DNA of 33,339 nt from a virus. The notes beneath the pieces are model-generated. The model saw only the letters and a list, made by a program, of their open reading frames with translations. It ran no database searches and had not been told where the DNA came from. The translations under genes were made by a program, and so were the position numbers. Of this stretch, positions 19,139-27,655 are shown piece after piece; within the stretch, counting starts at the first letter, position 1, and each line of letters begins with the position of its first letter. The stretch spans positions 1-33,339 of the IMG/VR virus record IMGVR_UViG_3300025778_000008; one strand, 5' to 3'.

Positions 19139-19861
19139 ATGGAAACAACCGTTGACCAACCAGTAAACGAAGGAACAACTCCACAAGCTGACGCAACCAA
19201 TGCCAATCAGCAAACTCCAGAGGCGAAAGCTCCTGAAGCCAAAGACAACTCCTATCACGACCTACCCGAATGGGCTAGAAAACGAATGGGTGAACTTGCA
19301 GCAGCTAAGAACTCGGCAGCCGAACAACTCGCAGCTCTCAAGGCGCAGATTCAAGTTCAGCAAGAACCTCAACAGTCCTATCAACCTCAGCAAAATGTCG
19401 AGGAATTGGCTACTCAGATCGCTAATCAGCGTCTTCAGGAGCAGACTTTCCTCAATAAGATGAATGATATTGAGAAAAGGGCAAAAGAGGAGTTTGGGCA
19501 GGATTATGACCGTTCCGTTCAAAATTTACAGTTGGCAGGGGTTGGAGGAAACGACTTTCTCCATGCTTTAGCTGAAGTTCCCAATCCTGAGAAGGTCATC
19601 ACTTGGCTTGGAAAGTCTGAGAATGTGAACGATGCAATCCGAATTGCAAGTCTCAGCCCAATGCAACTGGGTATTGAGTTGACCAAGTTATCAACAAAGG
19701 CAGCCAAAGAACTCAGCAAACAAAAGTCTAGTGCCCCTGCTCCGGTGGGGGAAGTTTCCGGTGGATCGTCTGCACCGACTGGTGGTGGTGCTGAACCTCC
19801 AATGAGCGATACCGAGGCTTGGGTTGCCTGGAGAAGGCAAACTGCTAGAAAAAAGCGTTGA
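19139..19861 (+). CDS. Scaffolding protein
   Basis: 240 residues, acidic and Gln/Ala-rich at the N-terminus, helical in the middle (WARKRMGELAAAKNSAAEQL; FLNKMNDIEKRAKEEFGQDY) and ending in a basic WRRQTARKKR. P22 scaffold likewise binds coat through a basic C-terminal helix-turn-helix. Position between portal and coat is the P22 gene 8 slot. It directs procapsid shape and then leaves. No protease gene is seen nearby. Confidence 0.85.
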   Translation: METTVDQPVNEGTTPQADATNANQQTPEAKAPEAKDNSYHDLPEWARKRMGELAAAKNSAAEQLAALKAQIQVQQEPQQSYQPQQNVEELATQIANQRLQEQTFLNKMNDIEKRAKEEFGQDYDRSVQNLQLAGVGGNDFLHALAEVPNPEKVITWLGKSENVNDAIRIASLSPMQLGIELTKLSTKAAKELSKQKSSAPAPVGEVSGGSSAPTGGGAEPPMSDTEAWVAWRRQTARKKR

Positions 19862-19865
19862 TTAG

Positions 19866-19894
19866 TTGATAAGTTAAAAAAAACGCATTAGAAT
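19866..19894 (+). promoter_or_regulatory. Promoter for the coat protein gene
   Basis: TTGATA (19866-19871), exactly 17 bases, then TAGAAT (19889-19894). The predicted start is near 19901, giving a coat mRNA leader of about 128 bases. An extra promoter before coat fits the need for many more coat than portal copies. Confidence 0.65.
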
Positions 19895-19900
19895 CGGGTA

Positions 19901-20028
19901 CAGGCAGAAACGAGCCGTAAATCGTTGTGTTGGGCCGTTAAATGTTTGTCTCCATAGGCCAGGGGAAATTAGGAGTTTACCGAAAGGTAAGCAATTCATT
20001 TCTTTTGTTCATAAGGAGGTAGTTCAAC
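19901..20028 (+). promoter_or_regulatory. Structured 5' leader of the coat mRNA
   Basis: Non-coding, about 128 bases. Pairings: AACGA/TCGTT (19909-19913 with 19922-19926), GGCC/GGCC further on, and a TTACC-GAAA-GGTAA hairpin (19977-19990) with a GNRA tetraloop. The coat ribosome site AAGGAGGT follows eight bases before the ATG. The string TTAGGAGT(TT)ACCGAAA here also occurs at the first late gene's ribosome site (11861-11874). It may stabilise the mRNA or regulate coat translation. Confidence 0.5.
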
Positions 20029-21231
20029 ATGACTACTAATTCTCTACTGACGATTAATCAGATCACCAACGAAGCGGTGCGTCTGTTTACTCAATCTAAT
20101 GCGTTTTTACGCACTGTAAGCCGTCAATATGACGATCAATTTGCTCGTACAGGTGCAAAAATAGGTTCAGCACTCCGTATTCGTTTACCCAACGATTACA
20201 CTGTATCAACTGGCCCTGCAATTACACCTCAAGGCACTAACGAACAAAACACATCTTTGACTGTGGCAACACAAGCAAACGTACCTGTTTCATTCGGTAC
20301 TGCTGAGAAAACATTGTCTTTGGACGATTTCTCTGAGCGTATTCTTGCTCCTGCCGTTAACCGTCTCGCAGCATACGTTGCAGCCGACTTAATGAACGTA
20401 GCTTCACAATCAGCCAACATCACACCTAACTTGAGTGGTTCAACACTATCAAGCCCAAATGCGACTACATGGTTGACTGCTGGATCTGCACTTGATCAAA
20501 ACTTGTCCCCAAGAATGGATCGTAAGATTATTCTTGACCCAGTTACTCAAGCTCGTACAGTGTCTTCATTAGCCGGTTTATTTAACCCACAAGTTAAAAT
20601 CGGTGAAAACTATGAAACTGGTATTATTACCAAGGACACACTCGGATTTGACTGGATGTATGACCAAACTACTCTAGTTCACACAGTAGGTTCGTTCTCT
20701 GCCGGTACTGTTAACGGTGCAAACCAAACAGGTACAACTCTGACAGTTAACGCTATCACTGGTACATTGAACCAAGGTGACATCATCACTATCGCGGGTG
20801 TATATGCAATCAACCGTTTGACTGGCAACTCACAAGGTCAGCTCCGTCAATTCGTTGTTACATCTAACGTAAACTCTGGCGCTACAAGCATACCAATTTA
20901 CCCTGCTATTACTCCTGCTCCTGCCGCGTTTAATACAGTAACTGCATCTCCTGCTAACTCAGCAGCGATCAGCCTGGTAATGCCAGCGTCATCTAGCTAT
21001 CGTCAGAACATTGCATACTTCCCAGAGGCTTTCACGTTGGCAACTGCTGACTTAGAGATGCCTACTGCCGGTGTTGTGCAAGCTGCACGCGCTCAGTTTG
21101 ATGGCATCTCCTTACGTATGATTGAGGCTTATGATGTTATGTCAGACTCCTTGATCACTCGTTTGGATATTTTGTACGGCTACGCTGCGATTCGTCCAGA
21201 GTGGTCATGTATTGTTCCTGATATCGTTTAA
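20029..21231 (+). CDS. Major capsid (coat) protein, P22 gp5 type
   Basis: 400 residues. N-terminus NSLLTINQITNEAVRLFTQS, NAFLRTVSRQYDDQFARTGA, IGSALRIRLPNDYTVSTG and then SFGTAEKTLSLDDFSERILA are typical of P22-like coats with HK97 fold. A beta-rich insertion (about 223-302, NGANQTGTTLTVNAITGTLN...GDIITIAGVYAIN) corresponds in place to the P22 I-domain/telokin region. The C-terminus is LDILYGYAAIRPEWSCIV. AAGGAGGT is the best ribosome site in the window, as expected for the most abundant protein. Confidence 0.93.
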   Translation: MTTNSLLTINQITNEAVRLFTQSNAFLRTVSRQYDDQFARTGAKIGSALRIRLPNDYTVSTGPAITPQGTNEQNTSLTVATQANVPVSFGTAEKTLSLDDFSERILAPAVNRLAAYVAADLMNVASQSANITPNLSGSTLSSPNATTWLTAGSALDQNLSPRMDRKIILDPVTQARTVSSLAGLFNPQVKIGENYETGIITKDTLGFDWMYDQTTLVHTVGSFSAGTVNGANQTGTTLTVNAITGTLNQGDIITIAGVYAINRLTGNSQGQLRQFVVTSNVNSGATSIPIYPAITPAPAAFNTVTASPANSAAISLVMPASSSYRQNIAYFPEAFTLATADLEMPTAGVVQAARAQFDGISLRMIEAYDVMSDSLITRLDILYGYAAIRPEWSCIVPDIV

Positions 21232-21440
21232 TGGCATTAGAAACATACTACAGGGGTAAGTTAGTTACTCCTGTGTACACTTTCGTAGAGTTCCCCAAGT
21301 GGGTCACTGACTCGCTTGGGAAACAACATCTTGTTCAGAATCCTGAAGAAGAAGCACAAGTTTTAATCGTTCCAGAGCAAAAAGAAACTAAGAGGGGCAG
21401 ACCAAAAAATGACTCAACCGCTGCCGACAACACCCTCTGA
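21231..21440 (+). CDS. Small protein between coat and head-completion genes
   Basis: 69 residues: MALETYYRGKLVTPVYTFVE, FPKWVTDSLGKQHLVQ and a polar tail with KRGRPKN, an AT-hook-like tripeptide context. It starts by TAATG overlap with coat, and its last 32 bases overlap the next gene. It may bind DNA at the portal or be a minor head protein. Family not recognised. Confidence 0.55.
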   Translation: MALETYYRGKLVTPVYTFVEFPKWVTDSLGKQHLVQNPEEEAQVLIVPEQKETKRGRPKNDSTAADNTL

Positions 21441-22152
21441 TCTAATCACTCAAGCGTTAAAAATAGCAAACGTCATTGGTGTTGGTCAGACTCCAAATGC
21501 GACTGACATCAATGATTGTTTCAACCAGTTAAACATGATGCTTGCCCAGTGGCAACGCAGACGTTATATGGTGTATAACCTGGTAACAACTTCTAAGGTT
21601 GCTACAGGACAAATTTCATACACAATCGGAACTGGTGGTGATTTCAACATTACCAGACCAGTCAAATTAGAATCAGCGTTTTTTAGGATGCAATCTGGCA
21701 GTCCTTTACCAGTGGACTATCCACTTGAAGTATTAAGGGCTAATGAGGATTACAACCGGATTTCCATTAAGAAACTGAACGCTTTTCCTCAGTATATTTA
21801 TTACAACACCGGTTACCCACTAGGCACTATTTACGTCTGGCCTGTACCCAATAATCAGTATGAGATTTTCTTGACTGTGATGACACAGTTAGAGGCTTTT
21901 CAGACGATTACGGACACGGTAACTATGCCTCCAGAGTACCTTGCAGCGATGCAATGGAACTTGGCTAGGATTATTTGCGTCATGTATGGTCTTCCAATCA
22001 CTCCCGAACTCACAGGATATGCCGAGGCATCCATGAGAGCAATTGAGGAAGTTAACTCACAAATCCCACTTCTCCACATGCCTGTAGCACTCAGAGGAAA
22101 GTCTGGTGCATACAATATTTATGGAGATTTCTACGTTGGTAGTGCCGGATAA
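21409..22152 (+). CDS. Tail accessory factor / head-tail adaptor, P22 gp4 type
   Basis: 247 residues. Signature: DLITQALKIANVIGVGQTPN, ATDINDCFNQLNMMLAQWQR, and VMYGLPITPELTGYAEASMR. P22 gp4 binds the portal ring first after packaging and creates the tail-binding platform. Here it sits directly before the gp10-like gene, as in P22. Longer than P22 gp4 (about 166 residues, recalled); the extra middle segment (about 85-170) is beta-rich. Confidence 0.82.
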   Translation: MTQPLPTTPSDLITQALKIANVIGVGQTPNATDINDCFNQLNMMLAQWQRRRYMVYNLVTTSKVATGQISYTIGTGGDFNITRPVKLESAFFRMQSGSPLPVDYPLEVLRANEDYNRISIKKLNAFPQYIYYNTGYPLGTIYVWPVPNNQYEIFLTVMTQLEAFQTITDTVTMPPEYLAAMQWNLARIICVMYGLPITPELTGYAEASMRAIEEVNSQIPLLHMPVALRGKSGAYNIYGDFYVGSAG

Positions 22153-23558
22153 TGGGAAAGGCAGCACTAACTACTGGTGCTTACCAGACCAAAAGTATCA
22201 TTGCAGGGGCGCAACGGTGCATTAATTTGTACATGGAGCAAAATCCTGAAGGGGTGGTGTTTCCTTTTACGCACTATCCCACGCCTGGTCTGACAAAAGT
22301 AGCAAGTTCGGGTCAAACATCTTGGAGAGGACTTTACTATGCAAGTAATAATCAACTTTATGGTGTTTGTGGCAACACTTTTTACAGCATTAGCACTGAT
22401 TGGATTCTTAGTCCTATTGGCACTCTCGCAAGTTCCACTGGCACTGTTTCGATGGTTGACAATCAAGTTGATTTGTTGATTGTTGACGGAACAAGTGCAG
22501 GATACGACTACAACATCACGACCAATACGTTCACGACCATCAATCAGCCAGGCTTTTACGGTTCAAATCAAGTCAATTATGTCGATGGTTACTTTGTTTG
22601 TAACTATCCAGGCACTCGGGAATGGTACATTTCCTTAATAAATACCGCAGAGTTTGACCCTTTGTATTACGCTTCTAAGTCTGGTTCACCTGATAATTTG
22701 GTTGGCATAGGTATATCAAGACGTTATATCTACTTATTGGGGGAATTTACCTCCGAAGTCTGGTTCAATGCAGGGAATACTGCTTTTCCTTTCCAGATTC
22801 TTCCAGGTTCATTTATTCAATATGGATGCGCTGCGACTAATTCAATAGCTCAGATGGACGGTGAGGTTTACTGGTTGGCTCAAAGTCCTCAAGGTCAGGC
22901 TTATGTCTGCCGTAGTCAAAACTTTGGTGCGGTTCAGATCTCTACCTTTGCGATGGATCAAGAGTTTCAGACTTACGGTAAATTGTCAGATGCTATTGGG
23001 TATACATACGAAATAAATGGCCACTTCTTTTATGTATTGACATTCCCACAAGCTAATAAGACTTGGGTGTTTGACTTATCTAACAATCAATGGAATGAGT
23101 GGTTATGGACGGACAATGATGGTAATTTTAATCGTCATCGGAGCAATTGTTTTGCTTTTGCTAACGGAAATCTTGTAGTTGGAGACTGGCAAAACGGCAA
23201 TTTATACGTTTTAGATCAAAACAATTATTCTGATTTTGGTGGGCCAATTGTGAGAGTTCGCAGTTTCTACCACACCGAAGACGATGATTCAAATCGTCTA
23301 AGATACAAGCAATTTATTGCTGAAATGGAATCTGGCAATGCTCCGGCAACCGTTTATCTATCTTGGTCAGATGATCGGGGAAAGACTTACGGCAACCCAG
23401 TTGGTCAAACGATGGGCACGACTGGGCAGTATTTGACTTCGATATCTTGGTGGCGGTTGGGAATGGCTAGAGATAGAGTATTTCAATTGCAATGGTCAGA
23501 TCCGGTGAAGACTGCTCTGAACGGTGCTTTTGTTGACGTTGCACAGAATCACAAATGA
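22152..23558 (+). CDS. Packaged DNA stabilisation protein, P22 gp10 type
   Basis: 468 residues, close to P22 gp10 (about 472). N-terminal GAYQTKSIIAGAQRCINLYM, then repeated beta-blade-like segments (TSWRGLYYASNNQLYGVCGN; YFVCNYPGTREWYISLINTA; LVGIGISRRYIYLLGEFTSE; SNCFAFANGNLVVGDWQNGN). A propeller-like body fits the gp10 hub that plugs the portal and holds the tailspikes. TAATG overlap with the adaptor; ATGA overlap with the next gene. Confidence 0.88.
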   Translation: MGKAALTTGAYQTKSIIAGAQRCINLYMEQNPEGVVFPFTHYPTPGLTKVASSGQTSWRGLYYASNNQLYGVCGNTFYSISTDWILSPIGTLASSTGTVSMVDNQVDLLIVDGTSAGYDYNITTNTFTTINQPGFYGSNQVNYVDGYFVCNYPGTREWYISLINTAEFDPLYYASKSGSPDNLVGIGISRRYIYLLGEFTSEVWFNAGNTAFPFQILPGSFIQYGCAATNSIAQMDGEVYWLAQSPQGQAYVCRSQNFGAVQISTFAMDQEFQTYGKLSDAIGYTYEINGHFFYVLTFPQANKTWVFDLSNNQWNEWLWTDNDGNFNRHRSNCFAFANGNLVVGDWQNGNLYVLDQNNYSDFGGPIVRVRSFYHTEDDDSNRLRYKQFIAEMESGNAPATVYLSWSDDRGKTYGNPVGQTMGTTGQYLTSISWWRLGMARDRVFQLQWSDPVKTALNGAFVDVAQNHK

Positions 23559-23947
23559 GCAATCTATCCTCCAATCTCCCGCATCTAGGTGTACCGTTCC
23601 TGAATGGTGATGGATCGGTAAATCAGACATGGTTGATGTTTTTGGTTCAGGTTTATCAAAGGACAGGAGGCCCAGATACTCCTCCTTTGAACTTGACTCA
23701 AATTCAAAGCGAAGGACTTTTTAATTTAACGGTTGAGCCGGTTAACGGATTTTCGGGAACTGTAGTTCCTGGACAAAATGCGACTTTAACCTTGGATACA
23801 ACGGTTTCGGGAATTATTTATGGTAGTGGGGGCGCAATGAAGCCGGTGACGATAGGGGCAAACCTTAATTTCACCAATGGCACTCTTACTGCGACAGGAG
23901 GGGGAACTTCTCCAACTGGTTACGCTTTCTCTGCGAGGCATGGATGA
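23555..23947 (+). CDS. Tail structural protein preceding the fibre gene
   Basis: 130 residues. The N-terminus LPHLGVPFLNGDGSVNQTWL, then MFLVQVYQRTGGPD, matches a short adaptor (P...PF...G..N..W..FL...Y.RTGG) common at the start of phage fibre operons, as I recall. The C-terminal part is Gly/Thr-rich, like the fibre it precedes. It probably links fibre to tail. ATGA overlaps on both sides. Confidence 0.6.
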   Translation: MSNLSSNLPHLGVPFLNGDGSVNQTWLMFLVQVYQRTGGPDTPPLNLTQIQSEGLFNLTVEPVNGFSGTVVPGQNATLTLDTTVSGIIYGSGGAMKPVTIGANLNFTNGTLTATGGGTSPTGYAFSARHG

Positions 23948-26649
23948 TAAGACTTGACACAGTAAATAGATCACTTCAGATGTTCTTAGGGGCAGCTACG
24001 ACTAGCAATCCCCTGCAAGTTATCGTCTGTTATTCAGATCAAACTTTATCGACTTATCAGGGTTCGACTCAACTATCCAACTCTAACGGCACGACTGCGG
24101 TCACAATCTGCTCTGCTCCTGCATCTGGGGCAACCAGAGATATTGATATGTTGTCGGTGCTAAATACCGATACGGTTGCAGCCAACGTCACAATTGAAGT
24201 GGTTGATACTTCCACGCCTTATCAGTTGATTTACGTCCAACTGAGCGCACAGGACAAGTTAACTTATACGCATGGAAGCGGTTGGCAGATAGTCACTTCT
24301 CAGGGAAATATCAAGTATTCCGTTCAATCAGTGCCTGGGGTGACTTCTTTTAACTCTAGGACTGGGGTTGTAACGCTTACTTCGAGCGATGTAACTACGG
24401 CATTGACTTATACTCCTGCGCCCCAAACTTCCGGCACATCTTTACTTTACGGTAATGGATCGGGTGGTTTCTCAAATGTGATTATTGGTAGCGGAGTGAC
24501 TTTCTCGGGGGGGACACTCTCAGCTACAGGTACTGGTACTGTAACTAGTGTTGCTCTAACTGTACCTACAGGGTTTAGTGTTACTGGTTCTCCAGTTACT
24601 AGCTCAGGTACTCTAGCTATATCTACAAGCCTTAGTGGGATTATTAAAGGTACTGGCAGTGGGTTTACGACAGCTACTAGCGGTACTGATTACGCACCGG
24701 CAACAAGTGGATCATCTATTTTGTACGGTAACGGATCGGGAGGCTTTTCAAACGTCACAATTGGTTCTGGAGTATCTTTTACCGCAGGGACTTTATCAGC
24801 TACTGGATCGGGCGGTACGGTAACTAGCGTTGGTTTGTCACTTCCATCAATCTTTTCGGTGACTGGTTCGCCTGTTACTGGTTCAGGCACTTTGACGGCT
24901 ACTTTAGCAAGTGAAACGGCTAATACGGTGTTCGCTGCACCAAACGGATCGTCTGGAACTCCCACATTCAGATCATTGGTTAACGCTGATTTCCCAACTT
25001 CAGGAGTTAGCTCTGGTACTTATGGATCAGGCTCAGTTGTTCCAGTTATTACAGTTAATTCTCAAGGTATTGTTACTTCGGTCACAACGGCAGCGACAAA
25101 CGCACCGGCTTATCAAGGAACTTGGAACGCAAGTACAAATACTCCGACTTTGACTTCTTCAGTAGGAACTCAAGGATATTACTATGTAGTATCTACTGCC
25201 GGAACAACAAACTTAGACGGTAATGCAGTTTGGGTGGTTGGAGATTGGGCAATATTTGGTAATGGTAAATGGGAAAGAATCCCAGGATCTGCAAGTGAAT
25301 CCTTTACAAATCTGACTACTGCTAATTTAGCGGTAACTGGTTTGACAGGGTATATGTATGCCAATGGATCGAGCAATGTAACGTCTTCTACAACAATACC
25401 AACAACGGCATTGTCTGGAACGATTACAAATGCTCAACTTGCCAACTCAACCATTTCGGGGGTTGCTTTAGGTAATAGTTTATTTAACCTTACCGCAGGG
25501 ACAAATGTAACTTTTAGCAGTGGGTCAACTTATAACGGATCAACTGCAATCACAATTAATGCGTCATCAACGATGGTGTATCCAGGCGCAGGGATACCAA
25601 ATTCGACTGGTAGTGCTTGGGGTACATCTTACTCAACGACTGGATCTGGAACGGTTGTAGCTTTGGCAACTTCACCGACTTTTGTAACTCCAGTTTTAGG
25701 TACACCTACTTCAGGAAACTTTTCAACTGGTACGTTTACTTGGCCTACATTCAATCAGAATACAACCGGAAACGCTGCGACTGCTACTTTAGCAACAACT
25801 GCGACTAATTTGGCGGGTGGTGCAGCAAGTCAAATCCCTTATCAAACAGGATCGGGGGCTACTTCTTTTATTGCTAACGGAACAACTGGACAAGTTTTAA
25901 CAAGCAATGGCACTTCAGCACCTACTTGGACAACGCTTACATCTTTGGTCACTATTTCTGATCAAACATCAAGTTCTAGCACTTTTTACCCTGCATTTTT
26001 AAATGCAACGACTGGCACAGTTTCAGTAATTGACACAAGTTCTACAAAACTTCAATATGTACCAAGTACAGGTACTTTTACTTCTACGGTTTTTAGTGGT
26101 GGAAGTTTTATAGGAACTGAAACAATCACTGGCTCATTGTCTGCCGGTGCTTTTAGTTATGGAACTCTTGGTTATTCAGATGTAAATATATTTGGTTCAT
26201 TTACTTCAAGCGTAAATACTTACAACCAGATCATTTTACAAAACACCAATTCTGGATCGGCAGCATCGACAGATTACGTTGTTTCTAACAATCTAGGGAC
26301 TTCAACCACTTATTACGGTGATTTCGGGATGAACTCGTCCACTTTTAGTGGTACTGGTTCTTTATCTTTGGCTAATGCGGTTTATTTAACTGCAACGTCA
26401 AGCGATTTGTCAATTGGAACGACAACCGCTAACCCTATTCACTTTGTTATTAATGGGAGTGCAACCGATGCAATGACTATTAATACCAGTGGGGCGCTTG
26501 CACTTAATGGACAATATGGTACTTCAGGACAAGTCTTGAGTTCAGGTGGTTCTAGCGGTGTTCCCACTTGGATAAATGCCGGAAGTGGTGGATCATCTCC
26601 TCCTGCTTTAAATGTAACATTACAACAAAATTTCGGAGGTTTCCTATAA
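23944..26649 (+). CDS. Large repetitive tail fibre (901 residues)
   Basis: N-terminal domain (about 1-135) starts MIRLDTVNRSLQMFLGAATT and is probably the attachment part. Then comes a Ser/Thr/Gly-rich shaft with a 60-residue unit (LYGNGSGGFSNV.IGSGV.F..GTLSAT) present twice. A recognisable tail-fibre module at about 387-448 reads AYQGTWNASTNTPTLTSSVG...DGNAVWVVGDWAIFGNGKWE. The C-terminal region has NIFGSFTSSVNTYNQIILQN, a GTTTANPIHFVING motif and GTSGQVLSSGG, typical of fibre tips. It lies where P22 has its gp26 needle. No endosialidase-type or chaperone motif is visible. Confidence 0.75.
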   Translation: MIRLDTVNRSLQMFLGAATTSNPLQVIVCYSDQTLSTYQGSTQLSNSNGTTAVTICSAPASGATRDIDMLSVLNTDTVAANVTIEVVDTSTPYQLIYVQLSAQDKLTYTHGSGWQIVTSQGNIKYSVQSVPGVTSFNSRTGVVTLTSSDVTTALTYTPAPQTSGTSLLYGNGSGGFSNVIIGSGVTFSGGTLSATGTGTVTSVALTVPTGFSVTGSPVTSSGTLAISTSLSGIIKGTGSGFTTATSGTDYAPATSGSSILYGNGSGGFSNVTIGSGVSFTAGTLSATGSGGTVTSVGLSLPSIFSVTGSPVTGSGTLTATLASETANTVFAAPNGSSGTPTFRSLVNADFPTSGVSSGTYGSGSVVPVITVNSQGIVTSVTTAATNAPAYQGTWNASTNTPTLTSSVGTQGYYYVVSTAGTTNLDGNAVWVVGDWAIFGNGKWERIPGSASESFTNLTTANLAVTGLTGYMYANGSSNVTSSTTIPTTALSGTITNAQLANSTISGVALGNSLFNLTAGTNVTFSSGSTYNGSTAITINASSTMVYPGAGIPNSTGSAWGTSYSTTGSGTVVALATSPTFVTPVLGTPTSGNFSTGTFTWPTFNQNTTGNAATATLATTATNLAGGAASQIPYQTGSGATSFIANGTTGQVLTSNGTSAPTWTTLTSLVTISDQTSSSSTFYPAFLNATTGTVSVIDTSSTKLQYVPSTGTFTSTVFSGGSFIGTETITGSLSAGAFSYGTLGYSDVNIFGSFTSSVNTYNQIILQNTNSGSAASTDYVVSNNLGTSTTYYGDFGMNSSTFSGTGSLSLANAVYLTATSSDLSIGTTTANPIHFVINGSATDAMTINTSGALALNGQYGTSGQVLSSGGSSGVPTWINAGSGGSSPPALNVTLQQNFGGFL
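24433..24893 (+). repeat. Tandem repeat inside the fibre gene
   Basis: Two units, 24433-24615 and 24709-24893, are 276 bases apart. They encode the same order of motifs: LLYGNGSGGFSNV or ILYGNGSGGFSNV, then GTLSATG.G, TVTSV and FSVTGSPVT.SGTL. DNA identity is partial with many third-position changes, so the duplication is old and under protein selection. Several Gly/Thr-rich minus-strand ORFs across this area are shadows. Confidence 0.75.
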
Positions 26650-27060
26650 ATGGCTTCTAATACTTCACCAATTTTTCCATTAACCCCTATTGTTGGTATT
26701 GCAACGCTAACCTCGGCTACTGCGATTACTTCCAGGGCTAACATTACCGGCACAACTGGCTTGGTTCAATTGACTGCAACCTCTACCAACGGAACAAAAG
26801 TAGACGCAATTACGGTCACTGCCAAGGGTACGACAGTAGCTAATATCGTAGATATTTGGATTTATAACGGCACAACTTCATTCTTGTACGCTGAAATCCC
26901 AGTATCTGCGATCACTCCGAGCACGACAGTCCAGGCTTTTACGACAACAGTGACGTTTAACAATCTGGTTTTACCTCCCACTTATCAGTTGTATATCTCT
27001 GAACAAGTAGGCACGACAAGCGCAGATTTGAACATTATGGCTTTTGGAGGTCAATACTAA
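26650..27060 (+). CDS. Beta-rich tail protein
   Basis: 136 residues: VGIATLTSATAITSRANITG, TTGLVQLTATSTNGTKVDAI, then VANIVDIWIYNGTTSFLYAE and VTFNNLVLPPTYQLYISEQV. Reads as a single beta-sandwich with no signal or membrane segment. It begins immediately after the fibre stop. It recurs in tail regions of aquatic phages, as I recall. Probably a fibre-associated or baseplate-like component. Confidence 0.55.
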   Translation: MASNTSPIFPLTPIVGIATLTSATAITSRANITGTTGLVQLTATSTNGTKVDAITVTAKGTTVANIVDIWIYNGTTSFLYAEIPVSAITPSTTVQAFTTTVTFNNLVLPPTYQLYISEQVGTTSADLNIMAFGGQY

Positions 27061-27263
27061 TGGCTTTTCCAGGTCAGTCTTTTCAATTCAATCAGACTGT
27101 GCCGGTGGTACAGGCAACGACTCCGTTTGTGGTTAACTCCCAGACGGTTACTTCTAGTTACGCAATTCCAGTGGGTTCGAGTTGCGTTTCTGGTGGGCCA
27201 GTTACGATCAATTCAGGGGCTACGGTGACAATCCCAACAGGAAGTAAATGGATCATTTTATAA
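27060..27263 (+). CDS. Short tail protein carrying a shared C-terminal beta domain
   Basis: 67 residues. From VNSQTVTSSYAIPVG through GPVTINSGATVTIPTGSKWI it matches the C-terminal 45 residues of the 32945-33268 product almost position by position. This cap-like motif (I.SG..V.IPSGS.W.IL) is common at phage tail-protein C-termini, as I recall, where it may aid trimer formation. TAATG overlap upstream; its last 16 bases overlap the gp14-like gene. Confidence 0.6.
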   Translation: MAFPGQSFQFNQTVPVVQATTPFVVNSQTVTSSYAIPVGSSCVSGGPVTINSGATVTIPTGSKWIIL

Positions 27264-27655
27264 AAGACTTTATTGAATCCGTCATGCGGGACGATAGAGT
27301 TTGGAAGTGGGTTAAGGTTGATGGGATTAAAAAAGAGAATTTTGGGTATCAAGAGAGCGAGATTTACTACACAAATACGCATGGTTTTGTGATGTTTAGA
27401 CCCGCAACTCCGACAATGTACGAGGTTCACATTTGTATGTTGAAGGGGGCAAAAGAAGTGGATTCTTTCTTTTTAGATTGTCTTGAGAAAATGAGGCAAA
27501 AAGGAGCAAGAAAGTTCCTCGGAACTATTGGTGAATGGAACACCTCTGCGTTAAAATTAGCACTGCGGTGCGGATTTGTCGAGGAGGGTAGGATTAGCAA
27601 GGCTTACCGTAGAGATGGTGTAGATCGGTCTATGGTAATGATGGGGAGAGAATAA
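27248..27655 (+). CDS. Head-completion protein, P22 gp14 / GNAT-fold type
   Basis: 135 residues. MDHFIKDFIESVMRDDRVWK, YTNTHGFVMFRPATPTMYEV, then LDCLEKMRQKGARKFLGTIG, EWNTSALKLALRCGFVEEGR. The ending N..A..LA...GF..EG is the acetyl-CoA-binding end of GNAT acetyltransferases. P22 gp14, needed for ejection-protein packaging, lies in the same place, and I recall it as related (DUF2824). Whether it still acetylates is uncertain; the loop Q/RxxGxG/A is present only in the form RQKGAR. Confidence 0.65.
   Translation: MDHFIKDFIESVMRDDRVWKWVKVDGIKKENFGYQESEIYYTNTHGFVMFRPATPTMYEVHICMLKGAKEVDSFFLDCLEKMRQKGARKFLGTIGEWNTSALKLALRCGFVEEGRISKAYRRDGVDRSMVMMGRE

Noticed and set aside
24690-24965. Minus-strand ORF of 91 codons, and other antisense ORFs in the fibre gene
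   Set aside because: They arise from the Gly/Thr/Ser-rich repeats of the fibre and carry Pro/Val-rich shadow sequence with no ribosome sites.
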